From Asanoa siamensis (GTDB lineage: Bacteria; Actinomycetota; Actinomycetes; Mycobacteriales; Micromonosporaceae), in assembly GCF_016862555.1 (NCBI RefSeq), contig NZ_BONE01000063.1, positions 1 through 44,561 on the forward strand: DNA of 44,561 nt, in the 5' to 3' direction. The position numbers were made by a program, and so were the translations under genes. The notes under the pieces are model-generated. The model saw only the letters and a program-made list of their open reading frames with translations, had not been told where the DNA came from and ran no database searches. Positions 1-7,974 of this stretch are shown here, piece after piece (the first letter of the stretch is position 1; every line of letters starts with the position of its first letter).

Positions 1-1446
1 CACCTCGACGATGCCGCGCGCGGCACGGCGCTGCTGCTCCGGGCGAACGCCTCCGTCACCGCCGGCGTGCCGCAGGCCAACCAGCGCGCGTCCGCGGTCT
101 GTCTGGCCGCGGCCGAGGCGTTCGGTGCCACCCGGCCGGAGCCGGCCCGGGCCGCGGTGCTACACGCCGTCGAGCACGCCCTCGCCGTCGAGCACCTCAT
201 CCTGGACACCACCGAGGCCGAGCTCGCGACCGTGGCCCGCCGGCTCGCCGGCGAGCGCCCCGACGGCCTGACCGCGCTGCTGCTCGCCGGCTACGCCGCC
301 GTGGCCGAGGGCGGTGTCGCGCGGGGCGGGCCGGCCGCGCGCCGGGCGGTCGCCGCCGCGACCGACCCGCGCCGGCCCGCCGCCGAGCTCCTGCCGCACG
401 TCGTGGTGGCGGTCAACCTGTGCACGCTGCTCTGGGACGAGCGGACTCGACTGTCCATCCTGGACAGGGCGGAGACGGTGGCCCGCCGGACCGGTGCCCT
501 CCAGGCCCTGGCCGTCGTGCATTTCATGGCGGTGCTCAGCGACACCGCGCTCGGCCGGCTCACCGAGGCCGACCGGCACGACACCACCGGCATCCGGCTG
601 CGGCGCGCCATCGGGATCACGACCGAACGCGAGCTGATCTGGCGGCATCCCGAACTGGCCGTATGGCGGCTCGGCTCTGGGGAGCAGGCGGCTCTGCGAC
701 CCGCGCTGGAGCTGATGGAACGCGCCGGTGTCGGCGCCATGGTGTCCCTGACCCGGCACAGTCTCGCGGTTCTCGACATCGGCTACGGCGACTACGCGGC
801 GGCCCGGGACCGGCTGGTGCCGCTGACCGGCACGGGACTGCCCGGTCGGTACGCGCGTGCCCTGCCCGACCTGGTCGAGGCCGCGCTGCGGGCCGGTGAC
901 CGGCGGACCGCGGAGGCGGCCTGTGCCGACCTCGCGGCGGCCGCGGCGGGTGCGGGCACCCCGTGGGCGGCCGGCCTGCTGCACCGGTCGCAGGCCCTGC
1001 TGGCGGGCGCCGACGACGCGGAACCGCACTACCTGCGCGCCGTCGACGCGTTGACCGGCACGCTCGCCCACGGCGACCTGGCCCGGACCCACCTGCTGCA
1101 CGGCGAGTGGCTGCGCCGGCGCCGCCGGCGGGGGGCCGCCAGGCAGCGGCTCACCACCGCGCTGGAGATGTTCGAGGCGGAACGAGCCGAGGCATTCGCC
1201 GATCGCGCGCGCCGGGAGCTGGCCGCGCTGGGCGAGACCCTTCGGTCACCCGTACCCGAGCGGCAGCCGGTGTTGACCCCGCAGGAGGCCGCCGTGGCGC
1301 GACTGGCCCGGGCCGGTGGCACGAACGCCGAGATCGCCGCGCACCTGTTCCTCAGCGCCAGCACGGTCGACTACCACCTCCGCAAGGTCTACCGGAAGCT
1401 CGGCGTCACGTCTCGCCGGGCGCTGCGGGAGGCCCTGCACGACTGA
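1..1446 (+). CDS. LuxR-family transcriptional regulator, C-terminal part (5' end outside window)
   Basis: The frame is open from base 1, so the gene starts upstream and only its last 481 codons are seen. Most of the visible protein is Ala/Leu/Arg-rich helical sequence that looks like the TPR-like arm of LAL-type (large ATP-binding) LuxR regulators. The final 60 residues are a clear LuxR/GerE helix-turn-helix: LTPQEAAVARLA, then NAEIAAHLFLS, then STVDYHLRKVYRKLGV. It should bind DNA as a dimer and act as a one-component activator. An ATPase domain would lie outside the window, so LAL membership is inference. The next gene, an alpha/beta hydrolase, begins 52 bp downstream and could be co-transcribed. 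Confidence 0.85.
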   Translation, partial: HLDDAARGTALLLRANASVTAGVPQANQRASAVCLAAAEAFGATRPEPARAAVLHAVEHALAVEHLILDTTEAELATVARRLAGERPDGLTALLLAGYAAVAEGGVARGGPAARRAVAAATDPRRPAAELLPHVVVAVNLCTLLWDERTRLSILDRAETVARRTGALQALAVVHFMAVLSDTALGRLTEADRHDTTGIRLRRAIGITTERELIWRHPELAVWRLGSGEQAALRPALELMERAGVGAMVSLTRHSLAVLDIGYGDYAAARDRLVPLTGTGLPGRYARALPDLVEAALRAGDRRTAEAACADLAAAAAGAGTPWAAGLLHRSQALLAGADDAEPHYLRAVDALTGTLAHGDLARTHLLHGEWLRRRRRRGAARQRLTTALEMFEAERAEAFADRARRELAALGETLRSPVPERQPVLTPQEAAVARLARAGGTNAEIAAHLFLSASTVDYHLRKVYRKLGVTSRRALREALHD

Positions 1447-1498
1447 CTACGCGGAACACGGGATTCGGCCCCCATCGACGGCGGGCCAGGATCGGCGC

Positions 1499-2287
1499 AT
1501 GAAACCGATCGTTCTTGTCCACGGGTTCTGGGTTACGCCGCGTAGCTGGGAGAACTGGGTCGCGCACTACGAGGCCAAGGGGCACAAGGTGATCGCGCCC
1601 GCGTACCCGGGCTTCGAGGTGGAGGTCGAGGCGCTCAACGCCGACCCGGCACCGATCCTCGAGGTGACGGTCCCGCGGATCATCGCGCATCTCGAGGAGC
1701 AGATCCGGGCGCTGCCCGAGGCTCCGATCATCATGGGCCACTCAGCCGGCGGGGCGTTCACGCAGATCCTGCTCGACCACGGCTACGGCGCGGCCGGTGT
1801 GGCCCTCAACTCGGCGCCGACGGAGGGCGTCCGGGTGGTCCCGCTCTCGCAGGTGAAGTCGACGTTCCCGGTGCTGAAGAGCCCGGCGAACCGGCACAAG
1901 GCGGTGCCGCTGAACCTGGAGCAGTGGACGTACGCCTTCACCAATACGTTCACGGCGCAGGAGTCCCGGGCGCTCTACGAGCGGTATGCGATCCCGGCCA
2001 ACGGCGGCATTCTCTGGGGGAGCGTGCTGGCCAACTTCCAGCCGGGCCACCAGGACACCTGGGTCGACTACCACAACGACGACCGGGCCCCGCTGCTGTT
2101 CGTCTCCGGATCCGAGGACCACATCATGCCGCCGGAGATCCAGCGCTCGAACCACAGGCACTACAAATCCGACACCATCACGGAGATCCGCGAGTACGAG
2201 GGCTACGCGCACCTGTTGCCGGCCCAGCGGGGCTGGGAGCGGATCGCCGACGAGGTGCTGGACTGGGCGCTGCGCCACGCCCGTTGA
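1499..2287 (+). CDS. alpha/beta hydrolase
   Basis: A 262-residue cytosolic alpha/beta-fold hydrolase. It opens with the usual first strand and oxyanion motif (IVLVHGFWVT). It has a nucleophile elbow GHSAGG (Ser82), a late acid in SGSEDH (Asp207) and a catalytic His in GYAHLL (His238), so the triad is complete. There is no signal peptide. The ATG at 1499 is chosen because the family begins a few residues before the HGF motif, and upstream codons of the same frame run through the regulator gene. The substrate is not visible. Relatives include esterases and haloalkane-dehalogenase-like enzymes, but the Ser nucleophile argues against a dehalogenase. Confidence 0.85.
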   Translation: MKPIVLVHGFWVTPRSWENWVAHYEAKGHKVIAPAYPGFEVEVEALNADPAPILEVTVPRIIAHLEEQIRALPEAPIIMGHSAGGAFTQILLDHGYGAAGVALNSAPTEGVRVVPLSQVKSTFPVLKSPANRHKAVPLNLEQWTYAFTNTFTAQESRALYERYAIPANGGILWGSVLANFQPGHQDTWVDYHNDDRAPLLFVSGSEDHIMPPEIQRSNHRHYKSDTITEIREYEGYAHLLPAQRGWERIADEVLDWALRHAR

Positions 2288-2361
2288 GCGGTTCCGGTTG
2301 ACCCTCCGGTGGCCCGGGATGACGATCGGGAGAGCGGCTCGATCCCGCGGGGGTGTAGGTC

Positions 2362-4104
2362 ATGGCCAGAGTGCGAACCGGTGCCGGAGAGGCGGTTGAG
2401 GCGCGGGAGGCCATGCGCGCGGTCGCGGAGGATCTGGCCGGCGAGCTGGTGGCGCGGCCGTTGTTCGAGCGCGTGCTGCGCCGCAGTGTCGAGCTGCTGG
2501 GCGGCGACGCCGGGGCCGTCTCCAGCGTCGACGAGGCCGCCGGCACCTACCGCAAGGAGGCCGAGGTCGGCGTCAAGTGCCAGGCCGGCCGGGTGTTCCC
2601 GGTGACCGAGGGCATGACGGGCGAGGTCGTACGGCGCCGCGGGCCGGTCCGGTTCGACTCGTACGACGAGGTCGCCGGCGGGCATCTCGGCGCGGCCGAC
2701 CAGGCCGGGCTGCGCGGCGTCATCGGCGCGCCGATCGAGTGGCGCGGCGCGGTCATCGGCGCCTGCGTGGTGTTCAGCCGGGAGCGCGCCTTCACCGCCG
2801 CCGACGCCGAGCTGCTGGAGATGGTCGCCCGGCAGGCCGCCGTCGCGCTGGTCAACGCGAGCTCGCACGAGGCCGCCGAGGAACGGGCCCGGCTGCAGGC
2901 CGCGGGCGCCGAACGCGAGCGCTTGCTGGTCGAGGTGCAGGGCCTGCTGGACAAGGGCCTCGTCGACCTGAACGCCGAGCTCGAGCGGGCCGAGCGGCTC
3001 GCGCCGGCCGCGGTGACGGGTTGCCTGCGCCGTGCCCGGGCCGAGGCGGAGAGCACGATGACCGAGGTCCGCCGGTCGCTCGGCGCCGCCGGGCACTCGC
3101 CGTTGGAGGACCGCAGCCTCGAGGACGCGCTGCGCGCCGAGCTCGGGTGGGCGCACCGGGCCCGCGGCGCCGACGTGCGGCTGGTGGTCGCCGGCGCGCC
3201 CGTACCGCTGGACCGCGGGCTGGCCGAGCACGTGCTCAGCGTCGCCCAGGAGGCGGTGTCGAACATCGTCCGGCACTCGGGCGCGGCGACGATCCGGCTG
3301 GGGCTGGTCTACAACTCGGCCGCGCTGGCGCTGCTCGTGCAGGACGACGGGCAGGGCTTCGAGGCCGACCCCGTCGACCAGCGCGCCGGTCTCGGGTTGC
3401 GCCGGATGAGCGAGCTCGCGGGCAGCGTCGGCGGGTCCGCGACCGTCGAGTCGGTGCCCGGCTGGGGCACCAGCGTGCGCGCCTCGTTCCCCTACCAGCG
3501 CACCGCCGCCGACGACCCCGACCGCGTCGACGTGCTGGTGGTGGCCGCCCAACCGGTGCTCCGGGCCGGCATCTCCCGCCTGCTGGCCTGGTCGGGGCAG
3601 ACACTGGCCGTGGTCGGCGAGGCGGCCGGCGCCGACGACGCGCTCGCGGCCACCGCCGCCCTCCGTCCGGACGTGGTGGTGGTCGGCCCGGACCTGGTCG
3701 ACGTGGTCGACCGGATCACCGCCGCCGGGCCGGCGGTCGTCGCGATGTGCGCCGCGGGCGACCATCGCGCGGTCGCCGAGGCGCTGCTCGCCGGCACGCA
3801 CGGTTGTGTCGAGACGAGCGCCGACGGTCCGACGCTGGCCCGCGCGGTGGTGGCCGCCTCGCGCGGCGAGTCGCTCGTGCCCGACCACGGGGTCTGGGCC
3901 GGCCGCCTCACGACCGACCCCAACCCGGCGGGCCTGACCGCGCGGGAGCTCGAGGTGCACGCGCTGGTCTGCCAGGGCCTGCCGGACAAGCTGATCGCGA
4001 AGCGGCTCGGCATCGCCGTCAAGACGGTGGAGAAGCACGTGGGTGCGGTGCTGCGCAAGACCGGCGCGCGCGGCCGCGCCGAGCTGATCGCCCACGGGCG
4101 GTAG
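2362..4104 (+). CDS. GAF / degenerate histidine kinase / degenerate receiver / LuxR fusion regulator
   Basis: A 580-residue soluble protein carrying a whole two-component system in one chain. A GAF sensor domain covers about residues 20-165. A HisKA_3-like helical region covers 175-245. A GHKL ATPase covers 285-378, with N box EAVSNIVRH, G1 box DDGQG and G2 box GLGLRRM. A NarL-type receiver fold covers 388-505 and a LuxR HTH covers 522-575. The H box reads ERERLLVEVQG, so Gln193 stands where the phosphorylated His of ERxRIARELHD should be. In the receiver the acid pair is Ala395-Ala396, the phospho-Asp position is Gly442, and the conserved Thr and Lys positions are Cys463 and Thr485. Classical phosphorelay is therefore unlikely; ATP or GAF-ligand binding could drive DNA binding directly. 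It may control the aldolase/Dha operon 71 bp downstream (inference). Confidence 0.85.
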   Translation: MARVRTGAGEAVEAREAMRAVAEDLAGELVARPLFERVLRRSVELLGGDAGAVSSVDEAAGTYRKEAEVGVKCQAGRVFPVTEGMTGEVVRRRGPVRFDSYDEVAGGHLGAADQAGLRGVIGAPIEWRGAVIGACVVFSRERAFTAADAELLEMVARQAAVALVNASSHEAAEERARLQAAGAERERLLVEVQGLLDKGLVDLNAELERAERLAPAAVTGCLRRARAEAESTMTEVRRSLGAAGHSPLEDRSLEDALRAELGWAHRARGADVRLVVAGAPVPLDRGLAEHVLSVAQEAVSNIVRHSGAATIRLGLVYNSAALALLVQDDGQGFEADPVDQRAGLGLRRMSELAGSVGGSATVESVPGWGTSVRASFPYQRTAADDPDRVDVLVVAAQPVLRAGISRLLAWSGQTLAVVGEAAGADDALAATAALRPDVVVVGPDLVDVVDRITAAGPAVVAMCAAGDHRAVAEALLAGTHGCVETSADGPTLARAVVAASRGESLVPDHGVWAGRLTTDPNPAGLTARELEVHALVCQGLPDKLIAKRLGIAVKTVEKHVGAVLRKTGARGRAELIAHGR

Positions 4105-4110
4105 GGACCT

Positions 4111-4133
4111 CACCCATGCCGCGCGGGTGTTTT
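4111..4133 (+). terminator. hairpin with T run after the GAF/LuxR regulator gene
   Basis: CACCC at 4111-4115 pairs with GGGTG at 4125-4129, the stem extends imperfectly inward, and four T residues follow (4130-4133). It lies 6 bp after the stop codon and before the promoter of the aldolase gene. It is a modest intrinsic-terminator candidate. Confidence 0.4.
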
Positions 4134-4162
4134 CCCTGATGCGGCGGCCGCGGCGCCCCTCC

Positions 4163-4168
4163 TAGCGT
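4163..4168 (+). promoter_or_regulatory. -10 hexamer TAGCGT of a leaderless promoter
   Basis: TAGCGT fits the actinobacterial TANNNT -10 consensus and ends 7 nt before the ATG of the aldolase gene at 4176. Transcription would therefore begin at or next to the start codon. No Shine-Dalgarno sequence is visible in this gap. Confidence 0.5.
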
Positions 4169-4175
4169 CGATCTC

Positions 4176-5036
4176 ATGGGTGTGGTGTCGCTCAAGGAGA
4201 TCGTCGACCGGTCGATGCGCGACGGGTACGGGGTGCCCGCGATCAACATCGTCAACGACCTGACCCTGGAGAGCGTGCTGGCCGGCGCCGTCGAACGCCG
4301 GTCCCCGATGATCGTCCAGACGTCGGTGAAGACCGTGAAGTCCATCGGGTCCGACGTGCTGTTCACGATGTGGCGGGCGATGACCGCGGGCATCGAGGTG
4401 CCGGTCTGCCTCCACCTCGACCACTGCCCGGAGCGCGCCGTGATCACCGAGTGCCTCGACAAGGGCTGGAACTCGGTGCTGTTCGACGGCTCGACCCTGC
4501 CCGTCGAGGAGAACCTGCGGCAGGTCGTCGAGGTGGTCGCCGAGGCCCGCGCGCACGGTGCCCACGTCGAGGGCGAGATCGAGGCGATCAAGGGTGTCGA
4601 GGACGACGTCGGCTCCGACGAGGAGTCCAAGCGGCAGTCCCTCGACGTCTCCGTGAACTTCGTCGAGACGTCCGGGGTCGACGTGTTCGCACCGTCGATC
4701 GGAAACGCGCACGGCGTCTACTCCACGACCCCCGACCTCGACGGCCAGCGGGTCACCGACCTCGTCGAGGCGACCGGCGTGCCGATCGCGCTGCACGGCG
4801 GCACCGGCCTGACCGACGAGCAGTTCAAGGACCTGATCGCCCGCGGCTGCGCGAAGGTCAACGTGTCGACGGCGCTGAAGGTCACCTACATGAAGTCGAA
4901 CCTCGCGTTCCTCAAGGACGCGCAGGAGCGCGGCAAGTGGGACCCGCCGTCGCTGTTCCGGCACGTGGGCAAGGACGTCACCGCGATGGCCGCCGGCTAC
5001 GTCGACCGCTTCGGCAGCGCGGGGCGGGCCTGGTGA
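4176..5036 (+). CDS. class II ketose-bisphosphate aldolase (FbaA/GatY/KbaY type)
   Basis: A 286-residue zinc-dependent aldolase that cleaves or forms ketose (bis)phosphates with dihydroxyacetone phosphate as one product. Family signatures are in order: HLDHC (Asp82 general acid, His83 zinc ligand), FDGST (103-107), EGEIEAI (132-138), GNAHG (177-181, zinc His), LHGGTG (206-211) and KVNVST (227-232, phosphate site). The length is normal. It is the first gene of a four-gene operon, and its TGA overlaps the GTG of the HAD gene. Next to dihydroxyacetone-kinase genes it probably acts on a ketose phosphate made by the kinase, or joins DHAP to an aldehyde. The exact substrate (fructose-1,6-bisphosphate, tagatose-bisphosphate or another) cannot be read from the sequence. 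Confidence 0.9.
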   Translation: MGVVSLKEIVDRSMRDGYGVPAINIVNDLTLESVLAGAVERRSPMIVQTSVKTVKSIGSDVLFTMWRAMTAGIEVPVCLHLDHCPERAVITECLDKGWNSVLFDGSTLPVEENLRQVVEVVAEARAHGAHVEGEIEAIKGVEDDVGSDEESKRQSLDVSVNFVETSGVDVFAPSIGNAHGVYSTTPDLDGQRVTDLVEATGVPIALHGGTGLTDEQFKDLIARGCAKVNVSTALKVTYMKSNLAFLKDAQERGKWDPPSLFRHVGKDVTAMAAGYVDRFGSAGRAW

Positions 5037-5812
5037 CCGCGCTCATCTTCGACTGCGACGGCGTCCTGGCCGACACCGAGCGGTACGGGCACCTGCCCGC
5101 CTTCAACCAGACGTTCGCGGAGTTCGGCCTCCCGGTGCGGTGGAGCGAGGAGGAGTACGGGCGCAAGCTCGCGATCGGCGGCGGCAAGGAGCGCATGCGC
5201 AGCCTGCTGACACCGGACTTCGTCGCCGCCGCCGGGCTGCCCACGGACCCGGAGGGCCAGGCCGAGGCCGTGGCCGCCTGGCACCGCCGGAAGACCGAGA
5301 TCTACAAGGCGATGGTCCAGGCCGGGAAGCTGCCGGCCCGCCCCGGCATCGCCCGGATCGTCGAGGAGGCGCACGACGCGGGCTGGCCGCTCGCCGTGGC
5401 CTCGACCTCGGCCGAGCCGTCGGTGCGGGCGGTGGTGGAGCACGACGTGGGGGAGGAGCGGGCGCACGACTTCACGGTGCTGGCCGGCGACGTCGTGCCG
5501 CACAAGAAGCCGGCGCCCGACATCTACCAGCTCACCCTCGAGCGGCTGGGACTCACACCGCGGCAGGCCGTCGTCGTCGAGGACTCGCAGAACGGCCTGG
5601 AGGCGGCGAAGGCGGCCGGGATCCCGTGCGTGGTGACCGTCAACGGCTACACCGCCGACGAGGACTTCACCGGCGCCGCGTTCGTCGTCGACTCGCTCGG
5701 TGACCCGGGCAGCGCGCCGATCACCGTGCTGGCCAACGACAGCCCCGCGCGGCCCGGCCCGTACGTCACGCTGGCCGACCTCGCGGCCGTTTCCGAAGGG
5801 GACACTCGATGA
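5033..5812 (+). CDS. HAD-superfamily phosphatase, CbbY-like
   Basis: A 259-residue HAD hydrolase. Motif I is DCDGVLADTE at the N-terminus (nucleophile Asp7, acid/base Asp9). Motif II lies in VASTSAEPSV, motif III in HKKPAPDIY, and motif IV in VVEDSQNGLEAAKAAGI. A GGGKERM stretch and a helical cap after motif I resemble CbbY/beta-phosphoglucomutase relatives, which act on sugar phosphates. The GTG at 5033 is the only sensible start: it overlaps the aldolase stop codon (GTGA), and motif I begins four residues later. The 3' end overlaps dhaL by ATGA. Its position suggests it removes a phosphate from an operon intermediate or a dead-end sugar bisphosphate (inference). Confidence 0.88.
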   Translation: MTALIFDCDGVLADTERYGHLPAFNQTFAEFGLPVRWSEEEYGRKLAIGGGKERMRSLLTPDFVAAAGLPTDPEGQAEAVAAWHRRKTEIYKAMVQAGKLPARPGIARIVEEAHDAGWPLAVASTSAEPSVRAVVEHDVGEERAHDFTVLAGDVVPHKKPAPDIYQLTLERLGLTPRQAVVVEDSQNGLEAAKAAGIPCVVTVNGYTADEDFTGAAFVVDSLGDPGSAPITVLANDSPARPGPYVTLADLAAVSEGDTR

Positions 5813-6465
5813 CCGAACAACTGCTGCCCTCGGTCGAGTTCGTGGTGAAGACGCTCGCCCACACCGCGATCGAGAACGAGAAGTACTTCGGCGACCTCGA
5901 CGCGGTCGTCGGCGACGGCGACTTCGGCTACTCGCTGGCTCGCGGCTTCGAGCTCGTCGAGCGCGACTGGGACAGCTTCGACCGTACCGACGCCTCGACC
6001 TTTCTGAAGAAGGTCGCCGTGGTCATCACCAGCCGGATCGGTGGCACCTCCGGACCGTTGTGGGGCACGGCCTTCCTGCGCGCGGCCACCGTCGCGGCGG
6101 GAAAGTCCGAAGGGGACGCCGGGACCGCGGTGGCGATGCTGCGCGCGGCGATCGAGGGCATCGAGGCGCGCGGCAACGCCAGCCTCGGCGACAAGACGCT
6201 GCTCGACGCGCTCGCCCCGGCCACCGACGAGATCGCGCACCAGGCCGAGCTGGGCAGCGACGGTCCGACGACGGTGCGGGCCGCGGCCGGCGTGGCCCGG
6301 GAGAGCGCGGACGAGACGGCCAAGCTCCAGGCCAAGCGCGGGCGGGTCGCGTACACGGGGGAGCGCAGCATCGGCAGCGTCGACCCGGGGGCCGTCGGCG
6401 TGGCCGTCATGTTCGAGGCACTGGCCGACACCTGGCCCGCCCACTTCGAAGGGAAGACAGCATGA
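5809..6465 (+). CDS. dhaL: dihydroxyacetone kinase family, L subunit (nucleotide-binding)
   Basis: A 218-residue all-helical DhaL protein, the subunit that holds the nucleotide and Mg2+ and passes phosphate to the substrate held by DhaK. Metal-binding aspartates are present in DAVVGDGDFG (Asp31, 36, 38). Further motifs are GGTSGPLWG (78-86), GDKTLLDAL, and a C-terminal GERSIGSVDPGA. Phe39 occupies the place of the His in the GDADHG motif of E. coli-type DhaL. It is translationally coupled on both sides (ATGA overlaps). No DhaM phosphotransferase gene is in the window, so whether it uses ATP directly or a distant PTS donor is open. A four-carbon ketose such as erythrulose is an alternative substrate. 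Confidence 0.9.
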   Translation: MTEQLLPSVEFVVKTLAHTAIENEKYFGDLDAVVGDGDFGYSLARGFELVERDWDSFDRTDASTFLKKVAVVITSRIGGTSGPLWGTAFLRAATVAAGKSEGDAGTAVAMLRAAIEGIEARGNASLGDKTLLDALAPATDEIAHQAELGSDGPTTVRAAAGVARESADETAKLQAKRGRVAYTGERSIGSVDPGAVGVAVMFEALADTWPAHFEGKTA

Positions 6466-7457
6466 AGAAGTTCGTCAACGACCCCAACCAGTACGTCCCC
6501 GAGATGCTCACGGGTGTCGCCCTGGCCAACCCGGACACGCTGCGCTACGTCCCCGAGTACAACCTGATCATGCGGGCCGACGCACCGGACGACAACAAGG
6601 TGTCGATCATCCAGGGCTCCGGCTCCGGGCACGAGCCCGCGCACGTGATGAGCGTCGGCAAGGGCATGCTCGACGCGGCCTGCCCCGGTGACGTGTTCTC
6701 CGCGCCGCCGATGGACTACGTGCTGGAAACCAGCAAGATGCTGGCGTCGCCGAAGGGCGTGCTGCACCTGATCAACAACTACACCGGCGACCGGATGGCC
6801 TTCGACATGGGCAAGGAGATGGCCGAGGCGGAGGGCGTCAACATCGAGACCGTGCTGGTCGACGACGACGTCGCGGTGTCGGACTCCACCTACACGGTGG
6901 GTCGTCGTGGTGTCGCGGGGAACTTCTTCGTCATCAAGGTGGTCGGTGCGGCGGCCGAGCAGGGCGCCGACATCGACGAGCTGGTCCGCCTCGGCAACAA
7001 GGTCAACTCGGTCACCCGCACGATGGGCATGGCGCTCACCTCGTGCACGCCGCCGGCCAAGGGCTCGCCGCTGTTCGACCTGGGCGAGGACGAGATGGAG
7101 ATGGGCGTCGGCATCCACGGCGAGCCGGGCCGTCGCCGCGAGAAGCTGCACAACGCCAACGAGATCGTCGACGAGCTGCTGGACGCCGTCGTGCCGGACC
7201 TGCCCTACAAGCAGGGCGACGACGTCGCCCTGATGATCAACGGCCTCGGGGGTACGCCGATCAGCGAGCTGTACCTGCTCTACGGCCACGCCCACGAGCA
7301 GCTCGAGGCCCGCGGGATGCACGTGCGGCGCAACTACGTCGGCGAGTACTGCACGTCGCTCGACATGGCGGGCGCCTCGCTGACGCTGGTCAAGCTCGAC
7401 GACGAGATCGTCAACGGCCTGGCCGCTCCGGCCGAGACGGCCATCCGGACCTTCTGA
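6462..7457 (+). CDS. dhaK: dihydroxyacetone kinase family, K subunit (substrate-binding)
   Basis: A 331-residue DhaK protein. The glycine-rich GSGSGHEPAH (52-61) and the VGIHGEPG stretch mark the family. His219 in the latter matches the histidine that binds dihydroxyacetone covalently as a hemiaminal. It starts inside the dhaL stop codon (ATGA) and ends the operon, followed 16 bp later by a perfect hairpin. With DhaL it should phosphorylate dihydroxyacetone or a related short ketose, and the aldolase two genes upstream could use the product. K and L are separate proteins, as in PTS-linked enzymes, rather than fused as in most ATP-dependent kinases. Confidence 0.92.
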   Translation: MKKFVNDPNQYVPEMLTGVALANPDTLRYVPEYNLIMRADAPDDNKVSIIQGSGSGHEPAHVMSVGKGMLDAACPGDVFSAPPMDYVLETSKMLASPKGVLHLINNYTGDRMAFDMGKEMAEAEGVNIETVLVDDDVAVSDSTYTVGRRGVAGNFFVIKVVGAAAEQGADIDELVRLGNKVNSVTRTMGMALTSCTPPAKGSPLFDLGEDEMEMGVGIHGEPGRRREKLHNANEIVDELLDAVVPDLPYKQGDDVALMINGLGGTPISELYLLYGHAHEQLEARGMHVRRNYVGEYCTSLDMAGASLTLVKLDDEIVNGLAAPAETAIRTF

Positions 7458-7473
7458 GGGGGCACACCGATGG

Positions 7474-7496
7474 GCCCGGCGCGGGTGGCGCCGGGC
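7474..7496. terminator. bidirectional hairpin between dhaK and the DUF417 gene
   Basis: GCCCGGCG at 7474-7481 pairs perfectly with CGCCGGGC at 7489-7496 around a 7-nt loop. The hairpin ends exactly at the stop codon of the minus-strand gene and lies 16 bp past the dhaK stop. It is well placed to end both convergent transcripts, although there is no T run. Confidence 0.55.
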
Positions 7497-7949
7497 TCAT
7501 CGTCGCCCGGCCTCCAGCGCCTCGACGGCCGTCAGCAGGGCCGCGCCGAGCAGCACGCTGTCCTTGAGCAGGGCCTCGCCGAGCACGGAGAGCTGCGGCA
7601 CGCGCCCGTCGTGCCAGGCCTCCGGCGTGGTGACCAGGAAGCTGAGCGTGCCGACCATCATGCCGGCCGCGCCGAGGCTGCCGAGCGCCGAGAGGCGGGG
7701 TGCGAACGGGCGGGAGGCGATCAGTGCGCCGAGCGTGACCTGTGAGACGCTGACGAGCCGGCCGAGCTTGCGAGCGCCGAGTCGGCGACGCAGGCCCTTG
7801 GTCAGAGGGCTGTTCCGGACGAGTGGTTCGGCGTTCTGGACCTCGTACTCGAGGAACTTGAGCCCGCCGACCCACAGGAAGATCGTCGCCAGGCCGTAGC
7901 GCATGACGACGTGGCCCAGCACGGCAGCGTCGCGCAGTGGTGTGTCCAT
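7497..7949 (-). CDS. YkgB/RclC-like DUF417 membrane protein
   Basis: A 150-residue inner-membrane protein with about four hydrophobic segments. The N-terminal MRYGLATIFLWVGGLKFLEY, the PLVRNSPL motif and the late FLVTTPEAW are typical of DUF417 (E. coli YkgB/RclC, linked to reactive chlorine stress). A good ribosome binding site (GGAGGAA) lies a few bases before the ATG. It is 25 bp downstream of the hydrolase-like gene, so it is probably the last gene of the TetR-headed operon. The molecular activity of the family is not settled. Confidence 0.8.
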   Translation of the reverse strand: MDTPLRDAAVLGHVVMRYGLATIFLWVGGLKFLEYEVQNAEPLVRNSPLTKGLRRRLGARKLGRLVSVSQVTLGALIASRPFAPRLSALGSLGAAGMMVGTLSFLVTTPEAWHDGRVPQLSVLGEALLKDSVLLGAALLTAVEALEAGRR

Positions 7950-7974
7950 GGCTTCCTCCGCCTTGAGTATCGCC

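Noticed and set aside
2203-4113. Open frame of 636 codons on the minus strand opposite the GAF/LuxR gene
   Set aside because: It is Gly/Arg/His-rich without any family motif and antisense to a gene with clear domains. Long spurious frames are expected at this GC content.
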